A DNA stretch of 15,595 nucleotides from an uncultured Megasphaera sp. GTDB taxonomy: Bacteria; Bacillota; Negativicutes; Veillonellales; Megasphaeraceae. Every line of letters starts with the position of its first letter. The first letter of the stretch is position 1. The position numbers were made by a program, and so were the translations under genes. The stretch spans positions 1 through 15,595 of the forward strand of contig CALBLM010000388.1 of assembly GCA_937895695.1 (NCBI GenBank). The letters are read 5' to 3'. Below are positions 1-7,216 of the stretch, in pieces. The notes under the pieces were generated by a model. That model was given only the letters and a program-made list of their open reading frames with translations, searched no databases and was not told the origin of the DNA.

Positions 1-59
1 CACGTCCATCAGTAGTGGATGATTTGAAAGGCACCCCAACATTTGACAAAGAGCCATAA
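1..59 (+). CDS. 3' end of an unidentified gene (partial)
   Basis: Reading the third frame from base 3 gives 18 codons, RPSVVDDLKGTPTFDKEP, then a TAA stop at 57-59. The stretch is open from the window edge and stops just before a large palindrome that would serve as its terminator, which is how a real gene end would look. It converges on the minus-strand regulator that ends at 118. Eighteen residues are too few to name a family, and a chance open frame of this length cannot be excluded. Confidence 0.4.
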   Translation, partial: RPSVVDDLKGTPTFDKEP

Positions 60-64
60 AAATA

Positions 65-116
65 TTATATATACGAAAACGCAGCCTATATATAGGCTGC
101 GTTTTCGTATATATAA
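65..116. terminator. Perfect 52-bp palindrome, likely bidirectional terminator
   Basis: Every base from 65 to 90 pairs with its partner from 91 to 116, giving two 26-base arms with no mismatch around a TATATATA centre. The arms contain a GC-rich block (GCAGCC / GGCTGC) flanked by AAAA / TTTT. It lies between two convergent genes, only 5 bases from one stop codon and 1 base from the other. On the minus strand it is followed by a T-rich run (complement of 56-64). A transcript from either direction would form a long hairpin, so a shared terminator is the natural reading. Confidence 0.8.
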
Positions 117-117
117 C

Positions 118-1581
118 TTATTCTTGTAAAGACAAAGTTCGGTCGATCAGTGATTTGTATTGCTTATATTTTTGCGTGACTTGGTCTAACGTGTATTGGT
201 GATATGTTGGCAGTTCCTTCAGGCTCTTAAAATAATGGAGAATAATTTCATGAAATTGCGGATTGATAATCAAATAAAATGGATGGGCATTGTTTTTGAT
301 ATACCGTTTATTTTTCTTTAAGAAACCCGTTTTATAATTGGAATAGAAAGAAACGTTTTCTCCTTTATATTCGGAATCACCACAAGAGAAGGGAAGAATG
401 CCCATGACCATGTGAGGATTTTTTTGCATGCCTTCCAATACGCTTTGAATATGGGCTTTTCGTTCTTGCGGTGTTAAGGCATATTGTACATCAGCAAGAT
501 AGATATATCCTGTTTCTACGTAGCGCAGTAAAGACGTTGTGGGCATCAAAAATTCAATTTCTGATACATCTAATACTTCTTCCCAAGTTAGGCAGAGACG
601 CTGAATGGAAAATGCTTTTTCCGGTGACGTGCTTTCAAGAATGCTTTCAAAGACTTCATGGGGTAATAAAAATTCGAATCCATTGGCCAAAAAGAAGAAA
701 AAACTATTCGTAGCATAAAACGCCGTGCGATAACCCATATCATCCATGCCTAGAGAGCTGGCAATGGATGTCAATGCTTTTTTGGAAGTACCGGTAAAAC
801 TGAAGCGTTCGTAAATATCCCAAACCGTCGGTTCATCAAAAATATACGTGCACATATTAAAACGCGGCGGGTTGGATAGGGCGTACTGTACAGCAAACGA
901 GCCTTTTAATATGATGAGGTTGGCATTATCAATATCATGCATGTCGTAAAATACAAAATCAAAATCCAAGAAATGATTGATAATCTGATATATATTTTGT
1001 ACAAGGGATATATCTTTTTCCAACTTATCTAAATCTAAACCAACGCGAATTGTCAGCGTCGTAGATTCTAATTCGATATTTTCTAAATATTTCCAAAATC
1101 CGGCCTGATATAAGGTATTAAATTCACCTAAAACGAGGAGTTCCCCATCTCCTTCTAGGTTTTGAATGCTTTTTTGTAGGACATCTGCCAAAAAAGCAGC
1201 TGTGTCGTGATGACCGGTAATAACTTTAATAGCCGGACGGCTTTCTTTGTTTTTAGGAGTGTGATTTTGATTCAGTGTTGAGCGATAGGCTGAACAAAGG
1301 TATTGGCTGATTTCAAATCCTAAATCTTCCGTATCACTCGTAATAGGGAAGGTTTTAAAAAATTTTTCTTTTTTTTGCTGTTTAATGATTAAATCAGCAA
1401 AGTATTGTCCCATTTCTTCGTTGATACGTTCGACATAGCGAGATGATGGCAATTTCGTACCATTGCTCCATTTATTCACATACGATACGTCATAGCCAAC
1501 GATGTCTGCTAGCGAAATAAACTTGGCTTGTGTAAAGGTAATCAGTCGTTTCAGTGTTGAAGCGTAACCGTCTGAAATCAT
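118..1581 (-). CDS. Helix-turn-helix regulator of unknown target, 487 aa
   Basis: The N-terminus (about residues 17-60) reads as an XRE/Cro-like helix-turn-helix: the LADIVGYDVSYVNKWSNG stretch has the usual helix, turn and recognition-helix pattern, followed by an amphipathic helix ending near residue 68. The remaining roughly 400 residues are a soluble, mostly helical-looking region with no membrane segment and no family I recognise; it might be a sensing or oligomerisation domain. The ATG start is supported by an AGGAGG about 8 bases upstream on the minus strand. The gene is divergent from crt, so regulation of the butyrate genes or of itself through the inverted repeats in the 1582-1901 gap is possible but unproven. 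The stop lies 1 base from the 52-bp palindrome. The coding assignment is secure; the role as a transcription factor rests on the N-terminal domain only. Confidence 0.8.
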   Translation of the reverse strand: MISDGYASTLKRLITFTQAKFISLADIVGYDVSYVNKWSNGTKLPSSRYVERINEEMGQYFADLIIKQQKKEKFFKTFPITSDTEDLGFEISQYLCSAYRSTLNQNHTPKNKESRPAIKVITGHHDTAAFLADVLQKSIQNLEGDGELLVLGEFNTLYQAGFWKYLENIELESTTLTIRVGLDLDKLEKDISLVQNIYQIINHFLDFDFVFYDMHDIDNANLIILKGSFAVQYALSNPPRFNMCTYIFDEPTVWDIYERFSFTGTSKKALTSIASSLGMDDMGYRTAFYATNSFFFFLANGFEFLLPHEVFESILESTSPEKAFSIQRLCLTWEEVLDVSEIEFLMPTTSLLRYVETGYIYLADVQYALTPQERKAHIQSVLEGMQKNPHMVMGILPFSCGDSEYKGENVSFYSNYKTGFLKKNKRYIKNNAHPFYLIINPQFHEIILHYFKSLKELPTYHQYTLDQVTQKYKQYKSLIDRTLSLQE

Positions 1582-1901
1582 TATTGCAATCCTCCTACTG
1601 TATAAAATTCCGTAACTATATGAGATACATGCCTAAAATATGGAGATATTTTGGCGAATTTAGTTATTATTATTCATAAAATACCAATATAATTATACCA
1701 TAGGCCATATATACAGGCAAAAAGGAATTCATGTTTTTAGGACAAAAATTCCATGGACTAATTCTTGTTCTAAAAAATGCAAAACCGTCCTGTTTTGTTC
1801 CATGACGAGACTTTGTATACTTAAGTCACAAAGTCAACCAGCCCCAGGCGGGGATTTGACGAAATCATTTGATGAACTATTTTTAAGGAGGTCTATGTAA
1901 C
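1582..1901. promoter_or_regulatory. 320-bp divergent intergenic region with several inverted repeats
   Basis: No gene is visible here. The gap must hold the promoters of the minus-strand regulator and of crt. Dyads seen by eye are: AAAATAT-ggag-ATATTTT at 1635-1652; an imperfect pair of about 20 bases, 1730-1750 against 1760-1779, around a CCATGG centre; GACTTTGT at 1809-1816 against ACAAAGTC at 1828-1835; and CCCC-aggc-GGGG at 1842-1853. A short direct repeat, TTCCATG(G)AC, occurs at 1749 and 1798. The first dyad lies in the leader of the regulator, the last two in the likely leader of crt. These are candidate operators, but I cannot match them to a named binding motif. Confidence 0.5.
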
Positions 1902-2684
1902 ATGGCTTATAACAATATTGAATTTACAAAAGAAGACGGCATTGGTATTTTGACGATTAATCGTCCGAAAGCACTCAACGCTTTAAATACGGAAACGGTT
2001 GTAGAATTGAATGATTGCGTTGGCAAAATTGAAAATGACGCAGAAGTAAAAGTTCTTATCGTAACAGGCGGCGGTGCTAAATCCTTCGTTGCCGGTGCAG
2101 ATATTGTCGAAATGTCCACGAAAAATGCAGTTGAAGGCCGTCATTTTGGTAAAATTGCACAGGATACATTTACTCGTATTGAAAACCTTCCACAGCCAGT
2201 TATTGCTGCTGTAAACGGGTATGCTCTTGGCGGTGGCTGCGAACTCGCATGCGCTTGCGATTTCCGTTATGCATCTGACAATGCAAAATTTGGTCAGCCC
2301 GAAGTTGGCCTTGGCATTACACCGGGCTTTGGCGGTACACAGCGTCTTCCCCGTGTCGTTGGTCGCGGCTATGGCAAAGAATTGATTTATACAGCAAACA
2401 TGATCGATGCACAAGAAGCATATCGTATTGGCCTCGTTAATAAAGTTGTTCCTCAGGATCAGCTTATGGACGAAGTGAAAAAAACAGCTAAGAAAATTGC
2501 TTCTAACGCTAAAATTGCTGTACAACTCGCAAAATCCGCTATTAACCGCGGCATCAACTGCGACGTTATTACAGGTATTGCGTATGAAGATGAAGTATTT
2601 GGCTTGTGCTTCGCTACAGAAGACCAAAAAGAAGGCATGGCAGCATTTGTTGAAAAACGTAAAGCTAACTTTACAGATAAATAA
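1902..2684 (+). CDS. crt: Crotonase (3-hydroxybutyryl-CoA dehydratase)
   Basis: Enoyl-CoA hydratase-family protein of 260 residues, the usual length. In butyrate-forming anaerobes this enzyme dehydrates 3-hydroxybutyryl-CoA to crotonyl-CoA in the cytoplasm. The oxyanion-hole segments are AGAD (residues 64-67) and the GGG at 110-112. The two catalytic glutamates fall in GGGCEL (Glu114) and GQPEVGLG (Glu134), matching the active-site pair of hydratases rather than of isomerases or hydrolases. The start is set by AAGGAGGT about 9 bases before the ATG. A terminator follows, so it may be transcribed alone, but it stands just ahead of butyryl-CoA dehydrogenase, which uses its product. Other short-chain enoyl-CoA hydratase roles (for example in amino-acid breakdown) are possible; the bcd neighbour favours the butyrate pathway. 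Confidence 0.9.
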   Translation: MAYNNIEFTKEDGIGILTINRPKALNALNTETVVELNDCVGKIENDAEVKVLIVTGGGAKSFVAGADIVEMSTKNAVEGRHFGKIAQDTFTRIENLPQPVIAAVNGYALGGGCELACACDFRYASDNAKFGQPEVGLGITPGFGGTQRLPRVVGRGYGKELIYTANMIDAQEAYRIGLVNKVVPQDQLMDEVKKTAKKIASNAKIAVQLAKSAINRGINCDVITGIAYEDEVFGLCFATEDQKEGMAAFVEKRKANFTDK

Positions 2685-2722
2685 GTTTGTTTGGGCCGGC
2701 TCATTTGTCTAATGGGATGAGT

Positions 2723-2753
2723 AAAGGCGTCATTTGTATGGCGCCTTTCTTTA
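2723..2753 (+). terminator. Rho-independent terminator after crt
   Basis: AAAGGCG at 2723-2729 pairs with CGCCTTT at 2742-2748, and CAT (2731-2733) pairs with ATG (2738-2740) across one T-G wobble, leaving the loop TTGT. A short T-rich tail (CTTTA) follows. The stem is good but the tail is modest, so partial read-through into bcd is likely. Confidence 0.65.
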
Positions 2754-2799
2754 TAAAAAATACTATGTATTAAGAAATATTTTTAGGAGGAACGCTCTC

Positions 2800-3945
2800 A
2801 TGGATTTTAAATTAAGTGAAATGCAGCAAGATATTGCAAATTTGGCGAAAGATTTTGCAACCAAAAAATTAGCTCCGACCGTTAAAGAACGCGACGAAAA
2901 AGAAGTTTTTGACCGTTCCATTCTCGATGAAATGGGCAGCCTTGGCCTTTTGGGTATTCCCTGGGAAGAAGAAAATGGCGGCGTTGGCGCTGATTTCTTG
3001 AGCCTTGCTGTTGCTTGCGAAGAAGTTGCAAAAGTTGACCCGTCCATCGCATTGAGCTTTGAAGTACATACAATGCTCTGCTCTTGGCCTATTTGGAAAT
3101 TCGGTACAGCTGAACAGAAACAGAAATTCTTAAAACCCTTGGCAGAAGGAACGAAACTCGGCGCATTTGGTCTTACCGAACCGAACGCTGGTACAGATGC
3201 ATTGAATGGTTCTACAACAGCTGTTAAAGAAGGCGACTACTACATTCTCAATGGTTCCAAAGTTTTCAATACCAACGGTGGCGAAGCTGACGTAACTGTT
3301 GTATTTGCAGCTACAGATAAATCCAAAGGTGCGAAAGGCATGAGTGCCTTTATTCTTGAAAAAGGCATGGAAGGCTTTACTTACGGCAAAGAAGAAATCA
3401 AAATGGGTATTCGCGCTTCCGTACAGCGTGAACTCGTATTCCAGAACGTAAAAGTTCCGGCTGCCAACCTCCTTGGCAAAGAAGGCGAAGGCTTTAAAAT
3501 CGCTATGATGACATTAGACGGCGGTCGTGTCGGCGTTGGCGCACAGGCTCTTGGCATTGCTGAAGGCGCTTACAACGAAGCTGTTAAATATGCAAAAGAA
3601 CGTGTACAGTTCGGTAAACCGATTGCTACTAAACAAGCCATTGCGTTCATGCTTGCGGATATGAAACTCAAAATTGAAACAGCTCGTTTGGCTGTATACA
3701 AAGCGGCTTGGAAAATGGGCCAGCCTGATGTAAAATCTTACTCTATGGACGCATCCATTGCTAAAAAATACGCTTCTGATATTGCTATGGAAGTTACCAC
3801 AGATGCTGTACAAGTATTCGGCGGTTACGGCTTCACTCGTGAATATCCAGTAGAACGCTACATGCGCGATGCTAAGATTACGCAGATTTATGAAGGCACC
3901 AACCAGGTACAGCAGATGATTATCTCCGGCTCTATCCTCAGATAA
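2800..3945 (+). CDS. bcd: Butyryl-CoA dehydrogenase (short-chain acyl-CoA dehydrogenase)
   Basis: FAD-dependent acyl-CoA dehydrogenase of 381 residues, within the family's usual 375-385. It reduces crotonyl-CoA to butyryl-CoA, usually with electrons from electron-transferring flavoprotein. The frame is open from 2734, but the start is placed at the ATG at 2800 because AGGAGG lies 9 bases upstream and because MDFKLSEMQQD aligns with the family N-terminus. Visible landmarks are FGLTEPNAGTDA (FAD/substrate site), KMGIRAS, RVQFGKP, VQVFGGYGFTREYPVERYMRD, and IYEGTNQVQ near the C-terminus, whose Glu365 corresponds to the catalytic base (Glu367 in the M. elsdenii enzyme). The resemblance to that enzyme as remembered runs through the whole protein. 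No etfA/etfB are visible next to it, so the electron partner must be encoded elsewhere. Confidence 0.92.
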   Translation: MDFKLSEMQQDIANLAKDFATKKLAPTVKERDEKEVFDRSILDEMGSLGLLGIPWEEENGGVGADFLSLAVACEEVAKVDPSIALSFEVHTMLCSWPIWKFGTAEQKQKFLKPLAEGTKLGAFGLTEPNAGTDALNGSTTAVKEGDYYILNGSKVFNTNGGEADVTVVFAATDKSKGAKGMSAFILEKGMEGFTYGKEEIKMGIRASVQRELVFQNVKVPAANLLGKEGEGFKIAMMTLDGGRVGVGAQALGIAEGAYNEAVKYAKERVQFGKPIATKQAIAFMLADMKLKIETARLAVYKAAWKMGQPDVKSYSMDASIAKKYASDIAMEVTTDAVQVFGGYGFTREYPVERYMRDAKITQIYEGTNQVQQMIISGSILR

Positions 3946-4010
3946 TAACTTTGTTACCTCCTTAAAGGTAAATATATATTTGTAGTATAAGTTAACATGT
4001 TGCTCAACAA

Positions 4011-4055
4011 GACCCCCGGCTGCAATTGGACACTGCAGCCGGGGGTCGCTCTTTT
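4011..4055 (+). terminator. Strong Rho-independent terminator after bcd
   Basis: GACCCCCGGCTGCA at 4011-4024 pairs perfectly with TGCAGCCGGGGGTC at 4034-4047, a 14-base GC-rich stem with a 9-base loop, followed by GCTCTTTTT. It lies 65 bases after the bcd stop. It also sits just beyond the end of the minus-strand zinc-ribbon gene and could stop that transcript too, although the T-run is only on the plus side. Confidence 0.93.
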
Positions 4056-4061
4056 TCGTTA

Positions 4062-4262
4062 TTATTGAAATACTCGCCAAAATCCGATGATTAAGAAGAG
4101 TGCTATAATGCAAAAGCTAATGATACGGGTTTTGGAAAAGATTTTAGGATCGTTTTGTATATTTTTTGGCGGTGCCGGCGGTGGTATGATTTGCTTTGTG
4201 CCGCAGATGGGGCAGACTAGCACACCGTCACGCAGTTCAGTACCGCAAGTAGGGCAGATCAT
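4062..4262 (-). CDS. Small zinc-ribbon membrane protein, 66 aa
   Basis: The protein starts MICPTCGTELRDG and continues to a second CPICG: two CPxCG knuckles at residues 3-7 and 18-22 that would bind one zinc ion. A proline-rich linker (IIPPPAPPKN) follows, then one hydrophobic helix near the C-terminus (IISFCIIALFLIIGFW). This layout is typical of small zinc-ribbon, single-pass membrane proteins with no known function. The frame stays open upstream to 4328, but the ATG at 4262 is chosen because AAGGAGA lies about 8 bases before it and the zinc knuckle starts at once. A well-formed promoter lies upstream, so it is expressed independently. No specific role can be given. Confidence 0.75.
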   Translation of the reverse strand: MICPTCGTELRDGVLVCPICGTKQIIPPPAPPKNIQNDPKIFSKTRIISFCIIALFLIIGFWRVFQ

Positions 4263-4299
4263 GATATCATCTCCTTGGTATAGGTATCTTCCTATGTTC

Positions 4300-4328
4300 A
4301 TGATAGAAATATTTGGTATATCTGTCAA
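4300..4328 (-). promoter_or_regulatory. Sigma-70-type promoter for the zinc-ribbon gene
   Basis: On the minus strand a consensus -35 TTGACA (complement of 4323-4328) is followed after exactly 17 bases by TATCAT (complement of 4300-4305) as the -10 box. Transcription would begin near 4293, about 30 bases before the start codon. The -35 is a perfect match and the -10 differs at one position. Confidence 0.7.
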
Positions 4329-4397
4329 GTTGAACTAATTTCTATTTAAGAGACCGAAGAGAGTGGGTTAAAATGGTAAAGATTTTGTAAAAAATGA

Positions 4398-4426
4398 TTG
4401 TGAAATATGTTGAAATATCATAAAAT
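4398..4426 (+). promoter_or_regulatory. Candidate promoter for the symporter gene
   Basis: TTGTGA at 4398-4403 and TAAAAT at 4421-4426 are separated by 17 bases, a reasonable -35/-10 pair about 45 bases ahead of the symporter start. The region is very AT-rich, so chance matches are easy and other pairings are possible. Confidence 0.4.
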
Positions 4427-4470
4427 AAATATTTAGAGTCTTATATTATATAGCACTTTATACATATATC

Positions 4471-5760
4471 ATGAAAGGGGTTTTTACGAAGCATATGAAA
4501 AAATTAGGATTGAGTACGCAAATACTGATAGGTTTGGTATTGGGTGCGCTCATTGGTTATTTGTTCCCTGATTTTGGGGATAAATTAAAGCCTATTGGCG
4601 ATGCTTTTTTGCGTATGATTAAAATGATTGTCGTGCCGTTAATTTTTAGTACCCTCATTATGGGGATTGCCGGGACTGGTGATTTTAAAAAATTAGGTCG
4701 TCTTGGTGGGAAGGCCATTATTTGGTTTGAATTTGCAACGACGATTGCCTTGGCGATTGGCTTGATTTTTATGAATTTGGCCCAGCCTGGCGTTGGAGTC
4801 ACGTTGACTGCATCTTCAGCCGGAGCGGCAGATGTAGCCAATGCGAGTCAGCATAGTGTTGATTTAGTACAGTATGCCGTTCATATTGTGCCGACGAATA
4901 TTATTGACGCAGCTGCTCGGCAAGATATGCTGCAGATTATTTTCTTTGCCTGCTTTTTTGGCGTCGGTGTTGCACATATTGGTGAATCGGGCAAAAAAAT
5001 CGTAGACCTTTGCCATAGTGTAGCCGAAGCCATGTTTAAAGTTACAGGCTATGTGATGCACATTGCGCCAATTGGTGTATTTGCCATGATTGCCTATACT
5101 GTTGGAAGCTACGGGATTGCCATGTTGATTCCATTGGGAAAATTAATTGCTTCCGTAGCAGCAGCAACGATATTGTTTATATGTGTCATTGCTTTAATTG
5201 CCAGCTTGCTGACACGGATTAATTTTTTCCATGTTCTAAAGGCTATTAAAGATATTTTGTTCTTAGCCTTTTCTACGGCTAGCAGTGAAGCGGCGTTGCC
5301 GTTAGCAATGGAACGCCTTTCCCAGTTAGGTATTAGAAAAAATATTGTCACTTTTGTTATGCCAACAGGTTATTCTTTTAATTTGGATGGCTCCACATTA
5401 TACAGTTCTGCAGGTATTTTATTTATTGCTCAATTATACGGCATAGATATGCCCATTGAACAGCAGATTTTGGTCATGCTGACTCTCATGCTTTCTACCA
5501 AGGGCATTGCTGGCGTACCAGGCGCGGGCATTATTGTCGTAGCAGCGACAGCTGCTGCGTTTAATCTGCCTACGGATGGCGTAGCGATTTTGTTGGGTAT
5601 TGACAGAGTCTTGGATATGATTCGTACGGTCTGCAATGTTTGCGGTAACTGCATGGCAACGGTTGTCGTAGCTCGTTGGGAAGGAGAACTTCCGAAAGAT
5701 AAATTTAATGCAGCCTATCATGCATTGATGGGTGGTAAACAAACGGAAAATGATTTTTAA
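4471..5760 (+). CDS. Dicarboxylate/amino acid:cation symporter (DAACS family)
   Basis: Inner-membrane secondary transporter of the GltP/DctA type, 429 residues with many hydrophobic segments. Family marks in order are the serine-rich hairpin STASSEAALP (268-277), NLDGSTLY (304-311), the second hairpin STKGIAGVPGAG (342-353), and DRVLDMIRTVCNVCGN (378-393), which carries the substrate-binding Asp382, Arg385, Thr386 and Asn389. The last position of that motif is Asn393, where sodium-coupled glutamate carriers have Asp; GN followed by AT.VVAxWE resembles DctA-like members, so the substrate (glutamate, aspartate or a C4-dicarboxylate) and the coupling ion stay open. The ATG at 4471 has no clear ribosome binding site. 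An ATG at 4495 (MKKLGLSTQ) follows GAAAGGGG at an unusually long 14-base spacing and could be the true start. Transcribed alone, between terminators. Confidence 0.9.
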   Translation: MKGVFTKHMKKLGLSTQILIGLVLGALIGYLFPDFGDKLKPIGDAFLRMIKMIVVPLIFSTLIMGIAGTGDFKKLGRLGGKAIIWFEFATTIALAIGLIFMNLAQPGVGVTLTASSAGAADVANASQHSVDLVQYAVHIVPTNIIDAAARQDMLQIIFFACFFGVGVAHIGESGKKIVDLCHSVAEAMFKVTGYVMHIAPIGVFAMIAYTVGSYGIAMLIPLGKLIASVAAATILFICVIALIASLLTRINFFHVLKAIKDILFLAFSTASSEAALPLAMERLSQLGIRKNIVTFVMPTGYSFNLDGSTLYSSAGILFIAQLYGIDMPIEQQILVMLTLMLSTKGIAGVPGAGIIVVAATAAAFNLPTDGVAILLGIDRVLDMIRTVCNVCGNCMATVVVARWEGELPKDKFNAAYHALMGGKQTENDF

Positions 5761-5771
5761 ATAATATATAT

Positions 5772-5806
5772 AACAGGAATTCAGTATACTGGGTTCCTGT
5801 TTTTTT
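5772..5806 (+). terminator. Rho-independent terminator after the symporter gene
   Basis: AACAGGAA (5772-5779) pairs with TTCCTGTT (5794-5801), and CAGT (5782-5785) with ACTG (5788-5791) inside it. A run of seven T begins at 5800. It lies 11 bases after the symporter stop. Confidence 0.85.
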
Positions 5807-5813
5807 ATATATT

Positions 5814-5822
5814 TGGTATAAT
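5814..5822 (+). promoter_or_regulatory. Extended -10 promoter for the diguanylate cyclase gene
   Basis: TGGTATAAT is a perfect extended -10 element (TGn followed by the consensus TATAAT). A good -35 box is not visible at 17 bases, where the preceding terminator arm lies, which is acceptable for extended -10 promoters. It is about 40 bases ahead of the start codon of the cyclase gene. Confidence 0.55.
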
Positions 5823-5862
5823 ATATACGAAATGTTATATGAATTAGTATAGGAAGTTGGTT

Positions 5863-7197
5863 ATGCACAGGTATATAACAACGATAAGGAGGCATTCTTT
5901 AGTAGTCATCGTTTTTTTCGTAGGAGTATTGCTTTATGGTTTAGCTATTCGTGCGTTGTGGAATTATAAAAATAATGAAATTCATGAGATTACACAGCTG
6001 AACACCCAAACAAGGGCAGATGCACTACAGAGGGATATTGAAGCAGGCGCAGAAAGCACGCAGATTCTTAAATATGTCTTAAAAGGCAGTCATCAGAATG
6101 ACATACCATACTTCGATGCATTATCGCAGGAACTGATGACAGAAAATTCAAGCATTGCAAGTTTGCAGCTGGCTCCAGATGGGAAGGTTGCGAGGATTTA
6201 TCCGTTTCAGGGAAATGAAGCAGGTTTGATTGATCTTTTTGCAGATAAAAAACGCGGGCCCGTTGTTGTATATAGCAGAGATCATGCTAAAATGACGATA
6301 CAAGGACCATTTTCTCTCAAACAAGGCGGACAAGGTATGGCGGTACGCAATCCAGTATATTTTACGGATGCTAATGGTATGAAATATTTTTGGGGATTTA
6401 CGATTGCCATTATTAAAGTGCCAGAAGTATTCCGGCAGACTATCGATACGCTTACTTCGTTTGGATATGATTTTGCTCTTTATAAGACAGATCCGACCAA
6501 TGATGTTTACCAATTTATCACCAGTTCAACCGATTCTATGGAAGATCCAGTGATTACAACTTTTGAGGCTGGTGGTTCTATATGGAGACTAGAGGTTATG
6601 CCTGCCAATGGTTGGCATATTATGGAATCCATGCGCATGTATATTTTCGTAGGAGCTGTTTTTGTCATACTTTTTACGCTAATGACGTACTTTATTGTAT
6701 TGTTGAATCGCGATAGGAAACTTTTTCGCCGGATGTCACGTCATGATCAACTGACAGGACTTTTAAATCATTGGGCCTTTTTGTCACAAGAAAAAACGAT
6801 ACAATTAGAAAAGAAACCGTACGGTATTTTTTATATTGATGTTAATTATTTCAAGCAAGTCAATGATACATATGGTCATGATGCCGGTGACATGGTATTA
6901 AAGGAAGTAGCTGTGAGACTTCGACGTATTATGCCCTATGCCATATTTCGCATGGGTGGTGATGAATTTCTTATCTTAGTGACAGGACATCATAGTAAAG
7001 ATGCCTATGAGTCTCTGGCTTCTCGTATTGTAAAGGCATTTCATGAGCCTATTGTGAGTGAAAATTTGGAACTTCCCGTTACAGTCAGTGTAGGATATGC
7101 GAGACATCCGGAAGATGCAGCAAATCTGAAAGATCTTTGTGAGATTGCTGATGGGCGTATGTATAAAGAGAAGAAAAAGAAACATCAAATACGATGA
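5863..7197 (+). CDS. Membrane-bound sensor diguanylate cyclase (GGDEF)
   Basis: Protein of 444 residues. A first membrane helix (about 12-33) and a second (about 259-282) enclose an external domain of roughly 225 residues that resembles a CHASE-type ligand sensor (for example PVYFTDANGMKYFWGFTIAI at 164-183). A cytoplasmic GGDEF domain follows from about 293, with DQLTGLLN (295-302), FYIDVNYFKQVNDTYGHDAGD (323-343) and the intact active site RMGGDEF (363-369), so it should make cyclic di-GMP from two GTP. The RxxD product-inhibition site normally found just ahead of GGDEF is absent (IMPY in that position), suggesting no feedback through it. The frame extends to a TTG at 5857, but the ATG at 5863 is preferred because AGGAAG lies 6 bases before it. 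No EAL domain is present. The external signal is unknown. Confidence 0.9.
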   Translation: MHRYITTIRRHSLVVIVFFVGVLLYGLAIRALWNYKNNEIHEITQLNTQTRADALQRDIEAGAESTQILKYVLKGSHQNDIPYFDALSQELMTENSSIASLQLAPDGKVARIYPFQGNEAGLIDLFADKKRGPVVVYSRDHAKMTIQGPFSLKQGGQGMAVRNPVYFTDANGMKYFWGFTIAIIKVPEVFRQTIDTLTSFGYDFALYKTDPTNDVYQFITSSTDSMEDPVITTFEAGGSIWRLEVMPANGWHIMESMRMYIFVGAVFVILFTLMTYFIVLLNRDRKLFRRMSRHDQLTGLLNHWAFLSQEKTIQLEKKPYGIFYIDVNYFKQVNDTYGHDAGDMVLKEVAVRLRRIMPYAIFRMGGDEFLILVTGHHSKDAYESLASRIVKAFHEPIVSENLELPVTVSVGYARHPEDAANLKDLCEIADGRMYKEKKKKHQIR

Positions 7198-7216
7198 TGA
7201 AACTAGAATACAATAA

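Noticed and set aside
2734..2799. N-terminal extension of butyryl-CoA dehydrogenase
   Set aside because: It overlaps the crt terminator, has no ribosome binding site and is not part of the family; the ATG at 2800 has AGGAGG at the right distance.
3514..4113. Long minus-strand open frame opposite the end of bcd
   Set aside because: It is antisense to a strongly conserved gene, crosses the bcd terminator and shows no recognisable protein features.
4087..4338. Plus-strand open frame opposite the zinc-ribbon gene
   Set aside because: The minus strand has the zinc knuckles, a membrane helix, a ribosome binding site and a promoter; the plus frame has none and is a shadow.
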